Origin: Acidobacteriaceae bacterium
Lineage (GTDB): Bacteria; Acidobacteriota; Terriglobia; Terriglobales; Acidobacteriaceae
Length of the DNA: 7,685 nucleotides
Direction: 5' to 3'
Assembly (NCBI GenBank): GCA_025929125.1
Contig: JAICMT010000060.1
Coordinates: 1 to 7,685 of the forward strand
The stretch's first letter is position 1. Each line of letters starts with the position of its first letter. Shown here one piece after another: positions 1 through 5,948 of this stretch. A program made the position numbers and the translations under genes. The notes below the pieces were generated by a model. The model had not been told where the DNA came from. It saw only the letters and a program-made list of their open reading frames with translations, and did no database searches.

Positions 1-17
1 CGGAGAGCGAAGGCGAG

Positions 18-761
18 ATGACGTCAGCAAAGAAGGCGGCTGTGGTTTGCGTGGGGATTGGAGTTCTCGCGGTCGGCGGCGAGCTGGCCTATCTGCACTA
101 TGAACGAAATAAGCCGATGAAGGCTGCCAAGGTGGAGGAGCGAGGCCCCACCAATCCCGATTATCTGGTGTTCCTGAAGCAGAAGCGGCCATCCACCCCT
201 GCGGACGTGAGGCAGCTGACCGGGGATACGCTCTGGGTTTCCGCGGGAGGCCAGATGGACTACTACCCTTCCAACGGGCGGCATGCGGACTACGGCAAGC
301 CTGCGGGCACGCTCCTGGGTGCGGAGCCGATTGTGGTGAAAGGGGTCTTTGAGCAAAAGGCTCCCAAGGAGGCGACGTTCCGCATTCCGGCGGGAGATGG
401 GCAGGAGCTGCTTGCGTTTAGCAAGCCAAAGTCGGACGACCCGAACAAGGAGTACGCAGTTCCGGTGGGATATCGCGAGGGTAAGGACTACACCTTCAAG
501 ATGGACGAAATCTTCTTCTATGACGACCCGCACCAGCTGTACAAGCACTGGGGACCGGAGATCTGGAAGGCAATCGATTCGCATCAGGTGATTCTGGGGA
601 TGTCAGAGAGCCAGGTGCAGCTGGCGCTGGGACAGGTTTCCAAGAGCGTGAGTGAGGAGACCGGCAACCGGATGGTGGTCTTTTCGAACCTCGGACATCC
701 CATGGCGGTGACATTTGTGCAGAACAAGGTGACGGCATTCCGGCCGGATCAGGGGTATTGA
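18..761 (+). CDS. Membrane-anchored hypothetical protein with BamE/SmpA-like C-terminal segment
   Basis: A 247-residue protein that I do not recognise as a named family. Residues 1-6 carry two lysines and are followed by a hydrophobic stretch at about 7-27 (AAVVCVGIGVLAVGGELAYL), so it is probably a single N-terminal anchor with the rest outside the cytoplasmic membrane. The middle part (about 45-165) is polar, rich in K, D, P and Y, with no motif I can name. The C-terminal part (about 182-240) begins WKAIDSHQVILGMSESQVQL and has the pattern 'I..G.s..qV...lG', followed by predicted strands (MVVFSNLG, MAVTFVQNKVTAF). That resembles the small alpha/beta fold of BamE/SmpA-like proteins, which is inference from pattern only. 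The ATG lies four bases after a weak AAGG. The 78-base gap to the methyltransferase gene shows no clear terminator, so cotranscription is possible. An envelope role is plausible but unproven. Confidence 0.75.
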   Translation: MTSAKKAAVVCVGIGVLAVGGELAYLHYERNKPMKAAKVEERGPTNPDYLVFLKQKRPSTPADVRQLTGDTLWVSAGGQMDYYPSNGRHADYGKPAGTLLGAEPIVVKGVFEQKAPKEATFRIPAGDGQELLAFSKPKSDDPNKEYAVPVGYREGKDYTFKMDEIFFYDDPHQLYKHWGPEIWKAIDSHQVILGMSESQVQLALGQVSKSVSEETGNRMVVFSNLGHPMAVTFVQNKVTAFRPDQGY

Positions 762-826
762 AGGCTGAGATAAAGAAGACGCCGGCGGGATGCGCGAGCC
801 ACTTCCCGTGCACGCCTGCTCTCGCC

Positions 827-834
827 AAGAGGGA
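827..834 (+). promoter_or_regulatory. Ribosome binding site fixing the TTG start at 840
   Basis: AAGAGGGA lies five bases before TTG at 840. It is the only good Shine-Dalgarno match near the start of the methyltransferase frame. No in-frame ATG follows until residue 143, which is beyond the SAM-binding motif, so it decides the non-ATG start. Confidence 0.6.
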
Positions 835-839
835 TTGAT

Positions 840-1517
840 TTGAACCGAGGAGTCATCTATGCGCGTTCGCTTGCACGCAAACTCGGACTGATCCGAATCA
901 TTCATCGGTTCCGGTGTGCCGCGCCGTACGAACATCGTGTACATGAGGCGCTGATCCATTCGATTCGGCCTGGGGACGTGGTTTGGGATGTTGGCGCAAA
1001 CGTCGGGGTCTACACAGCGCTTTTCAGCCAGATCGTCGGGAGCGAAGGGGCGGTGGTGGCTTTTGAGCCGCTGCCGGAGTCCTGCGAGCAGATCCGGCTG
1101 CGGATCGCCAATGAGAGCGGGGTGCGCATCGAGCAGGTTGCGCTGAGTGATCAGGACTGTGAGGGGCGGCTCGCCTTGCAGCAGGACTCGGTGGAGCACC
1201 ATATTGCCGCGGACGGCCCCGGGCCGGAGAGGTCGATTCCGGTGCAGATCCGCCGCGGAGACACCATGCTGAAGTTATTGGAACGGCCCCCGAACGTGGT
1301 GAAGATCGATGTGGAGGGCTTTGAGGAAGAGGTTCTTCAGGGCATGCAGCAGGTACTGGACTCTCCGGCATTGAGAGCGGTGCTGGTGGAGGTGCACTTT
1401 GTGAAGCTGGAGCGCCGTGGCCGCCGAATGGCTCCAGCGAGGATCGAAAAGATGCTGCGCCGCAAGGGCCTGCGAACGACCTGGGTGGACGAATCCCATC
1501 TGATGGGGCAGCGTTAA
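840..1517 (+). CDS. FkbM-family SAM-dependent methyltransferase
   Basis: A 225-residue class I (Rossmann-fold) methyltransferase of the FkbM family, predicted to be cytoplasmic, moving a methyl group from S-adenosylmethionine to an oxygen of a sugar or polyketide-like acceptor. Visible motifs: the glycine-rich SAM loop VVWDVGANVGVYTALF at 47-62, the acidic end of strand 2 (FEP, 75-77), the family signature VVKIDVEGFEEEVLQGM at 153-169, and the following strand VLVEVH at 181-186. The length fits the family, and the domain fills almost the whole protein with only about 30 residues before it. The start is TTG, supported by a strong ribosome binding site. FkbM enzymes are common in polysaccharide and natural-product loci. 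Here the neighbours are a hypothetical envelope protein and the ATP-grasp trio, so the acceptor cannot be read from context. The family call is secure; the substrate is unknown. Confidence 0.92.
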   Translation: MNRGVIYARSLARKLGLIRIIHRFRCAAPYEHRVHEALIHSIRPGDVVWDVGANVGVYTALFSQIVGSEGAVVAFEPLPESCEQIRLRIANESGVRIEQVALSDQDCEGRLALQQDSVEHHIAADGPGPERSIPVQIRRGDTMLKLLERPPNVVKIDVEGFEEEVLQGMQQVLDSPALRAVLVEVHFVKLERRGRRMAPARIEKMLRRKGLRTTWVDESHLMGQR

Positions 1518-1526
1518 GGGATCGCA

Positions 1527-1581
1527 GGGAGCAATTCTTTAGAGGTTCTTCAAGTGTGCGTCGCTTATACTCGAAGCTCCC
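1527..1581. repeat. Six-base inverted repeat bracketing the putative promoter
   Basis: GGGAGC at 1527-1532 and GCTCCC at 1576-1581 are perfect complements separated by 43 bases, and the right arm ends on the base before the ATG of the ATP-grasp gene. In a read-through transcript from the methyltransferase gene the pair could fold and cover the start region. A transcript starting at the proposed promoter would lack the left arm. A 6-bp pair over this span is easily found by chance, so this is only a note. Confidence 0.2.
1566..1571 (+). promoter_or_regulatory. Possible -10 box of the ATP-grasp trio (near-leaderless start)
   Basis: TATACT matches the sigma-70 consensus TATAAT at five of six positions and stands out in a GC-rich region. 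It ends ten bases before the ATG at 1582, so transcription would begin at about 1578-1579, leaving a leader of a few bases. No Shine-Dalgarno motif precedes that ATG (the preceding bases are GAAGCTCCC). I find no good -35 at the normal spacing (AGGTTC at 17 bases), which lowers confidence. Confidence 0.4.
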
Positions 1582-3045
1582 ATGCAGCCTGCCGCGCCGG
1601 AAAGACTCGATCATGCACTGCTGAAAAACTACGTGCTGGATCACGCGTTCGACGAGATGTTCGCCGGCCCGGATGACCTGCATCCGCGTTACGAGCCGGT
1701 ATTCAACCGGTTCTGCTCGCTTCCGCCAGGGGAGCTGCAGCGCAGGAAGCAAGCTGCGGAGCTGAGTTTCCTGAACCAGGGGATCACGTTTACCGTGTAT
1801 GGGCGGGGTGACCGCTCAGAGCACATCTTTCCCTACGACCTGGTCCCGAGAATTATTACTGCAGACGAATGGGCCAAGGTGGAACGCGGGCTCACCCAGC
1901 GGATTACCGCGCTGAATATGTTCCTCAAGGACATCTACAACGACGGGCGAATCCTTAAGGACGGAGTCGTGCCACGCGAGCTGGTCTACAGCTGCAAGCA
2001 CTTCCGGCGCCAGATGGTGGGGCTGCAGGTGCCGCGCAACGTCTACGTGGCGATCTGCGGGACGGACCTGATCCGGATGGAAGACGGCGAGTTCGTCGTG
2101 CTGGAAGATAACCTTCGCGTTCCCTCAGGCGTTAGCTACATGCTCACCAACCGCAGGGTGATGAAGCGCATCCTGCCGCAGCTCTTCCGTGCTTACAACG
2201 TCCGGCCGATCGAGCAGTACACCCAGCTTCTGCTGGGGACGCTGCGTTCGCTTGCGCCCGAGGGACGTCCCGAGCCCAATATTGTGCTGCTGTCGCCGGG
2301 TGTATTCAACTCGGCGTACTTCGAGCACGCCTACCTCGCCCGGCAGATGGGAATTGAGCTGGTTGAAGGACGCGATCTGGTGACGCATGACAACGTGATT
2401 TACATGCGCACAACAGGCGGGCTGCGCCGGGTCGATGTGATTTATCGTCGCGTCGATGACGATTTCATCGATCCCATGGCCTTCCGATCGGATTCCATTC
2501 TGGGTGTGGCGGGGCTGTTCAATGCCTATCGTGCGGGAAACGTTTCGCTGGCAAACGCCTTCGGGACCGGCGTCGCCGATGACAAGGCCATGTACGCCTA
2601 TGTTCCGGATATCGTGAAGTACTACCTCAACGAAGACCCGATTCTGCAGAACGTGAAGACCTATATCCTCACCGAACCGAAGTCGCGCCAGCACGTGCTC
2701 GAAAACCTGGACAAGCTAGTGGTGAAGTCGGTGGGGGAGAGCGGCGGGTACGGCATGCTGATTGGGCCAAAATCCACGGCGGCGCAGCGGGCGGAGTTCC
2801 GGGAGAAGATCCTCGCAGACCCGAGAAACTTCATCGCACAGCCAACCATTTCGTTTTCGCGGGCCCCGTGCCTGATTGGCAACGAGCTTGAGCCGCGCCA
2901 TGTGGACCTGCGCCCTTACATCCTGTACGGAGACAAGGTGAACGTGGTGCCAGGCGGCCTGACGCGAGTCGCGCTGGAGAGAGGGTCGCTGGTGGTGAAC
3001 TCATCCCAGGGCGGGGGGAGCAAAGACACGTGGGTCTTGAGCTGA
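1582..3045 (+). CDS. Circularly permuted ATP-grasp protein (CP_ATPgrasp_1; former DUF404/DUF407)
   Basis: A 487-residue protein of the circularly permuted type 2 ATP-grasp family. ATP-grasp enzymes activate a carboxylate as an acyl-phosphate and join it to an amine or thiol, so the predicted reaction is amide-bond formation. No substrate is known for this branch. Landmarks: FDEMF near 23-27, GITFTVYG at 67-74, VLEDNLRVPSGVSYMLTNR at 173-191, VIYRRVDDDFIDP at 286-298, NAFGTGVADDKAMYAYVPD at 325-343, the nucleotide-loop-like LVVKSVGESGGYGMLIGP at 379-396 (Lys then a Gly-rich turn), HVDLRPYILYG at 440-450, and the tail SSQGGGSKDTWVL at 474-486. The length is normal for the family and no motif looks broken. 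It is first in a cluster with an alpha-E gene 25 bases downstream and a transglutaminase gene. The ATG lacks a Shine-Dalgarno motif and may be leaderless. The family call is very secure; the reaction is inferred from the superfamily. Confidence 0.95.
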   Translation: MQPAAPERLDHALLKNYVLDHAFDEMFAGPDDLHPRYEPVFNRFCSLPPGELQRRKQAAELSFLNQGITFTVYGRGDRSEHIFPYDLVPRIITADEWAKVERGLTQRITALNMFLKDIYNDGRILKDGVVPRELVYSCKHFRRQMVGLQVPRNVYVAICGTDLIRMEDGEFVVLEDNLRVPSGVSYMLTNRRVMKRILPQLFRAYNVRPIEQYTQLLLGTLRSLAPEGRPEPNIVLLSPGVFNSAYFEHAYLARQMGIELVEGRDLVTHDNVIYMRTTGGLRRVDVIYRRVDDDFIDPMAFRSDSILGVAGLFNAYRAGNVSLANAFGTGVADDKAMYAYVPDIVKYYLNEDPILQNVKTYILTEPKSRQHVLENLDKLVVKSVGESGGYGMLIGPKSTAAQRAEFREKILADPRNFIAQPTISFSRAPCLIGNELEPRHVDLRPYILYGDKVNVVPGGLTRVALERGSLVVNSSQGGGSKDTWVLS

Positions 3046-3058
3046 GCGATCGCAGAAC

Positions 3059-3063
3059 AGGAG
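3059..3063 (+). promoter_or_regulatory. Ribosome binding site of the alpha-E gene
   Basis: AGGAG seven bases before the ATG at 3071, inside the 25-base gap after the ATP-grasp stop codon. This supports the chosen start and internal translation within a polycistronic message. Confidence 0.7.
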
Positions 3064-3070
3064 TGAAGTC

Positions 3071-4033
3071 ATGCTGAGCCGCGTTGCCGACAGCCTGTAT
3101 TGGATGAGCCGCTACATGGAGCGGGCAGAGCACACCACGCGGCTGCTGGATGTGAATCTGAACCTGATGCTCGATGAGAGCGGGACCTCCTCGGACCATC
3201 GCTGGAAGCGGATGCTGTTGGCGCTGGGGAGTCCGGAGGGAGTGGCTTTTAAGGGCGATCCGTACGCTTTGACGGACAGAATGTCGTTCGATACGGAGGT
3301 GCCGGCATCAATCCTGTCATGCATTATCGCGGCGCGGGAGAACTCCCGGCATGTGCGCGAGCAGATCTCATCCGAGCAGTGGCACCGGCTGAACACCCTA
3401 TACCTTCAGGTGACAAGGCCGGAGGCTCGCCGCATGGATCGTTCGGAGCCCTCGGATTTTCTGCAGCAGGTTATGGAGGGCGTGCACCAGTTTCAGGGAG
3501 TGAGCGACTCCACCATGAGCCATGGGGAGGGCTGGCAGTTCATTCAGGTAGGCCGGTACATCGAGCGAGCCTCTGCGACGGCGCTGCTGCTGGAGGCATA
3601 TCACGACGACCTATGGATGTTGCACGAGCGCATCTTTGAAGGTACGGAATACCTGGAGTGGATGGGCTTGCTGCGTTCGGCGACCGCGTTTGAAGCCTAC
3701 TGCAAGGTGTATACGGCAGATGTAACGCCGGACAGGGTGCTGGAGTTCTTATTGTTGGATGAGAACTTTCCCCACTCCGTGCGCTTCTCGATCGACACGC
3801 TGCAGTGCGCTTTGCAGGCGATCGAGGGCGGAAGCGGCCGCAGCAGGGCAGAGCCGCTGCGAATACTAAGCGGCCGGTTGCAGGCGTCGTTGCATTACGC
3901 AAGCGTGGAGGAGATTCTGCGCGGGGACGTGGTCGGGTATCTGCGTGAGATTCAGATGCAGTGCCGCAGAATTCACCGGACGATGTATGAGCTCTACATC
4001 CAATACAGCATTCAGACGGCATTGGCAGGATAA
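3071..4033 (+). CDS. Alpha-E domain protein (former DUF403)
   Basis: A 320-residue, almost entirely alpha-helical protein of the alpha-E family, full length for the family. Its biochemical role is unknown; it nearly always travels with circularly permuted ATP-grasp and transglutaminase genes and is thought to act with them. Landmarks: the N-terminal signature MLSRVADSLYWMSRYMERAE at 1-20, AARENSRHVREQISSEQWHRL at 88-108 as a conserved helix (key residues A88, R89, E90, N91, R93, R96, W104), GRYIERASATALLLEAYH at 161-178, WMGLLRSATAFEAYCKVY at 197-214, VLEFLLLDENFPHSVRFS at 223-240, and a long last helix at about 285-315. The segments RYMERAEHTTRLLD (14-27) and RYIERASATALLLE (162-175) are alike, suggesting an internal duplication. 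There is no signal peptide or membrane segment, so it is probably cytosolic. The start has a good ribosome binding site and follows the ATP-grasp gene closely. Confidence 0.94.
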   Translation: MLSRVADSLYWMSRYMERAEHTTRLLDVNLNLMLDESGTSSDHRWKRMLLALGSPEGVAFKGDPYALTDRMSFDTEVPASILSCIIAARENSRHVREQISSEQWHRLNTLYLQVTRPEARRMDRSEPSDFLQQVMEGVHQFQGVSDSTMSHGEGWQFIQVGRYIERASATALLLEAYHDDLWMLHERIFEGTEYLEWMGLLRSATAFEAYCKVYTADVTPDRVLEFLLLDENFPHSVRFSIDTLQCALQAIEGGSGRSRAEPLRILSGRLQASLHYASVEEILRGDVVGYLREIQMQCRRIHRTMYELYIQYSIQTALAG

Positions 4034-4087
4034 GAATTTTGGTGAACGAAGTGAACCAGCAATTGCAGCAGGTGCAATCGGAACATG

Positions 4088-4094
4088 AAAGGAG
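4088..4094 (+). promoter_or_regulatory. Ribosome binding site favouring the transglutaminase start at 4105
   Basis: AAAGGAG lies ten bases before the ATG at 4105, with a second purine-rich GGGAG at 4096-4100. Together they favour 4105 over the upstream in-frame TTG (4039) and GTG (4042). Confidence 0.55.
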
Positions 4095-4104
4095 CGGGAG
4101 CACG

Positions 4105-5091
4105 ATGTTCTATTCGATTCGGCATCTGACCAAGTTCCTGTACTCGAATCCGGTGAGCGAGAGCATGATGGAGACACGCATGCATCCGCGCTCCGATAAC
4201 AACCAGCGCTGCCTGACGTTTCATCTCGCCGTCAGCCCGCGGTGCCGCGTGTTCAGCTATCGCGACCACCTGGGCAATCATATTCACCACTTCGATATTC
4301 CGGTGCAGCATGGACAGCTGGTCATCGTCGCGGAGTCGCTGGTTGAGGTGCAGCCCATGCCTGCGGTGCCTTCTTTCCTGGCTCCAGATGCGTGGGCGGA
4401 GCTGGACAACCTGGTCCAGGAGGGCGACTACTGGGAGATGCTGCTGCCGAGCGAGTTCGCGTGCCCTGGGCCTGCGCTGGATGCGCTTGCGGCGGAACTC
4501 GATGTGCGCCGGCGTGACGACCCGTTGATGGTGCTGCATCAGCTGAACGAGCAGATGTATCGGTACTTCGAATACGTGCCGAAGTCCACGCATGTGGATT
4601 CCCCGATCGACGATGCGCTGGCGATGCGAGCGGGAGTGTGCCAGGATTTTGCACATATTATGACGACGCTGGTCCGATCCAGGTTGAGGATTCCATGCCG
4701 CTATGTGAGCGGCTATCTGTATCACGGGCAGGAAGACCAGGACCGGTCAATTGCCTCGGCGACACACGCATGGGTCGAGGCCTTGATCCCACAGCTTGGC
4801 TGGGTGGGCTTCGATCCGACGAACTGGCTCGTGGCCGGCGACCGTCACATTCGCACTGCCATCGGTCGTGACTACGCCGATGTGCCTCCGACCCATGGCA
4901 TCTTCCGCGGGCGAGCGAACAGTGAATTGACGGTCGCGGTGCGGGTGAATCCAACGGAAGCCACGGCTTCGCTGGATCAGGAGCTCCCGGTCCCGGAGGA
5001 CTGGTCGATTCTCGTAGAGAAGGCGACTGCGCTGCCTGAGCCGCCGCCTGCAGCGACGATACGGCAACAACAGATGGCACAGCAGCAATAG
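4105..5091 (+). CDS. Transglutaminase-like protein with bacterial transglutaminase N-terminal domain
   Basis: A 328-residue protein. Residues 1 to about 80 match the bacterial transglutaminase-like N-terminal beta domain (MFYSIRHLTKFLYSNPVSES, then HPRSDNNQ). The core follows at about 140-245, with a complete papain-like triad: Cys179 in AGVCQDFAH, His221 in THAWVEA and Asp237 in GFDPTN. Such enzymes make or break amide bonds at glutamine side chains or cleave peptides. In this cluster, action on a peptide or amide made with the ATP-grasp partner is inferred. The C-terminus (about 310-328) is a Pro- and Gln-rich tail with no fold I can name. I see no signal peptide, so it is probably cytosolic. 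The frame is open back to TTG 4039, but domain homology begins at the ATG at 4105, which has a ribosome binding site. The 71-base gap after the alpha-E gene has no visible terminator, so cotranscription is likely. Confidence 0.93.
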   Translation: MFYSIRHLTKFLYSNPVSESMMETRMHPRSDNNQRCLTFHLAVSPRCRVFSYRDHLGNHIHHFDIPVQHGQLVIVAESLVEVQPMPAVPSFLAPDAWAELDNLVQEGDYWEMLLPSEFACPGPALDALAAELDVRRRDDPLMVLHQLNEQMYRYFEYVPKSTHVDSPIDDALAMRAGVCQDFAHIMTTLVRSRLRIPCRYVSGYLYHGQEDQDRSIASATHAWVEALIPQLGWVGFDPTNWLVAGDRHIRTAIGRDYADVPPTHGIFRGRANSELTVAVRVNPTEATASLDQELPVPEDWSILVEKATALPEPPPAATIRQQQMAQQQ

Positions 5092-5120
5092 CAGAGGCGC
5101 AAGGACTCCGCCGCGGCAGT
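5092..5120. other. 29-base convergent junction without a visible terminator
   Basis: The plus-strand transglutaminase gene and the minus-strand reductase gene end 29 bases apart. The gap contains the palindrome GCCGCGGC (5110-5117) but no hairpin with a usable loop and no T-tract in either direction. Transcripts from both sides may therefore overlap at their 3' ends or end by a Rho-type mechanism. Confidence 0.4.
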
Positions 5121-5948
5121 CTAGAGGTTGAGCTTTTTGAAGATGCGTTCCGGGATGCTGCGGACGGCCCACATGATCGGCGCCCACTGAAAAGGAACGT
5201 ACACCGTGTCCACTCGCTTATCAACTGCGGTGACGATGGACTGCGCCACCTTATCAACGTCGGCAAACTTCTCCGATCCCCTCATGCCCGCGGTCATTGC
5301 GGTCTTCACCGGGCCGGGCTTGATGGTCATCACCGTTACACCTTCGCGGTCGATGCGATTGCGCAGGCCGGCAAGGAAGGCCGTCAGCCCCGCCTTCGAG
5401 GAGCCATAGAGGTAATTGGATTTACGGCCGCGATCCCCGGCAACCGAAGAGAGCACGGCAAGCAGTCCGGCGCGGCGCTGGACACAGTAGTTGGCCAGCC
5501 AGGTGAGCAGCGATATGGGCGCGACCAGATTGGTATGGAGGATCTGCGCGGCATGCTGGAAGTCCTGTTCCGCGCGGGCCTGATCGCCGAGAATCCCATG
5601 GGCGAGCAATGCGACATCCATGCCCGTGAGCGAGTTGACGGCGTGCGAGAGGAGCTCCGCATGCTTCTCCGTGTCGTCCAGGTCAGCAACTGCCGTGCCA
5701 ACGTAGGCGGCTCCGCGGGTCTTCAGGTCGGCAGCAACCACCGCCAGCTTTTCAGGATTCCGTGCGACCAGGAAGAGCTGCGCCCCCTGCGACGCCCAGA
5801 TGCGGCAGACCGCCTCAGCAATGCCCGAAGTAGCGCCCAGCACCAGGATCTTTCGCGTGACTTTGGCAGATAGGCTCGCATTGTGGCGCTGAACTGGATG
5901 GACGGATCCGGCGGGGGCTGGCTGTGGGTCGAAGGCGCTTAGGGTCAT
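5121..5948 (-). CDS. dprE2: DprE2-like short-chain dehydrogenase (polyprenyl-phosphoryl-2-keto-ribose reductase)
   Basis: A 275-residue classical short-chain dehydrogenase/reductase. By similarity to mycobacterial DprE2 it should reduce the 2-keto intermediate made by DprE1 to the arabinose epimer with NAD(P)H, at the cytoplasmic face of the membrane. Visible: a Rossmann glycine motif GATSGIAEA at 38-46, LLAHGILGD at 114-122 in the usual NNAG place, Asn140, Ser168 in SSVAGDRG, and the active-site YGSSK (Tyr181, Lys185), with the normal 13-residue spacing from Ser168 to Tyr181. PGPVKTAM follows at 211-218. The end, WAPIMWAVRSIPERIFKKLN (about 255-274), is hydrophobic then basic and closely resembles my memory of the DprE2 tail; it may bind the membrane. 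The ATG at 5948 overlaps the oxidase stop as ATGA. A longer open frame reaching 6326 runs inside the oxidase gene and is not used. Ortholog status is inferred without alignment. Confidence 0.85.
   Translation of the reverse strand: MTLSAFDPQPAPAGSVHPVQRHNASLSAKVTRKILVLGATSGIAEAVCRIWASQGAQLFLVARNPEKLAVVAADLKTRGAAYVGTAVADLDDTEKHAELLSHAVNSLTGMDVALLAHGILGDQARAEQDFQHAAQILHTNLVAPISLLTWLANYCVQRRAGLLAVLSSVAGDRGRKSNYLYGSSKAGLTAFLAGLRNRIDREGVTVMTIKPGPVKTAMTAGMRGSEKFADVDKVAQSIVTAVDKRVDTVYVPFQWAPIMWAVRSIPERIFKKLNL
5945..5948 (-). other. ATGA stop/start overlap coupling oxidase and reductase genes
   Basis: On the minus strand the ATG of the reductase and the TGA of the oxidase share bases. The only Shine-Dalgarno-like motif upstream (GGAG at 5965-5962) is 13 bases away, longer than optimal. 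This suggests the reductase is translated mainly by termination-reinitiation, which would keep the two enzymes near equal amounts. Confidence 0.7.

Noticed and set aside
18..60. Lipoprotein signal at Cys11 of the first gene
   Set aside because: The residues before the Cys (AAVV) leave a hydrophobic region far too short for a lipobox signal, and the hydrophobic stretch continues past the Cys, fitting a membrane anchor.
794..825. Possible hairpin GCGAG...CTCGC as a terminator after the first gene
   Set aside because: The stem is only five pairs with a loop of about 22 bases and no T-tract follows; it is consistent with chance.
1024..1752. Minus-strand open frame (242 residues) spanning the methyltransferase end and the ATP-grasp start
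   Set aside because: Its translation is low-complexity Pro/Ser/Arg/Ala and crosses two well-supported plus-strand genes; no motif is recognisable.
4012..4725. Long minus-strand open frame (237 residues) opposite the transglutaminase gene
   Set aside because: It is antisense to a gene with a complete catalytic triad, its composition is rich in His, Arg and Gln with no domain signal, and it fits a GC-rich shadow frame.
5105..5117. GC-rich palindrome as a bidirectional terminator
   Set aside because: GCCGCGGC leaves no room for a hairpin loop and no T-tract follows on either strand.
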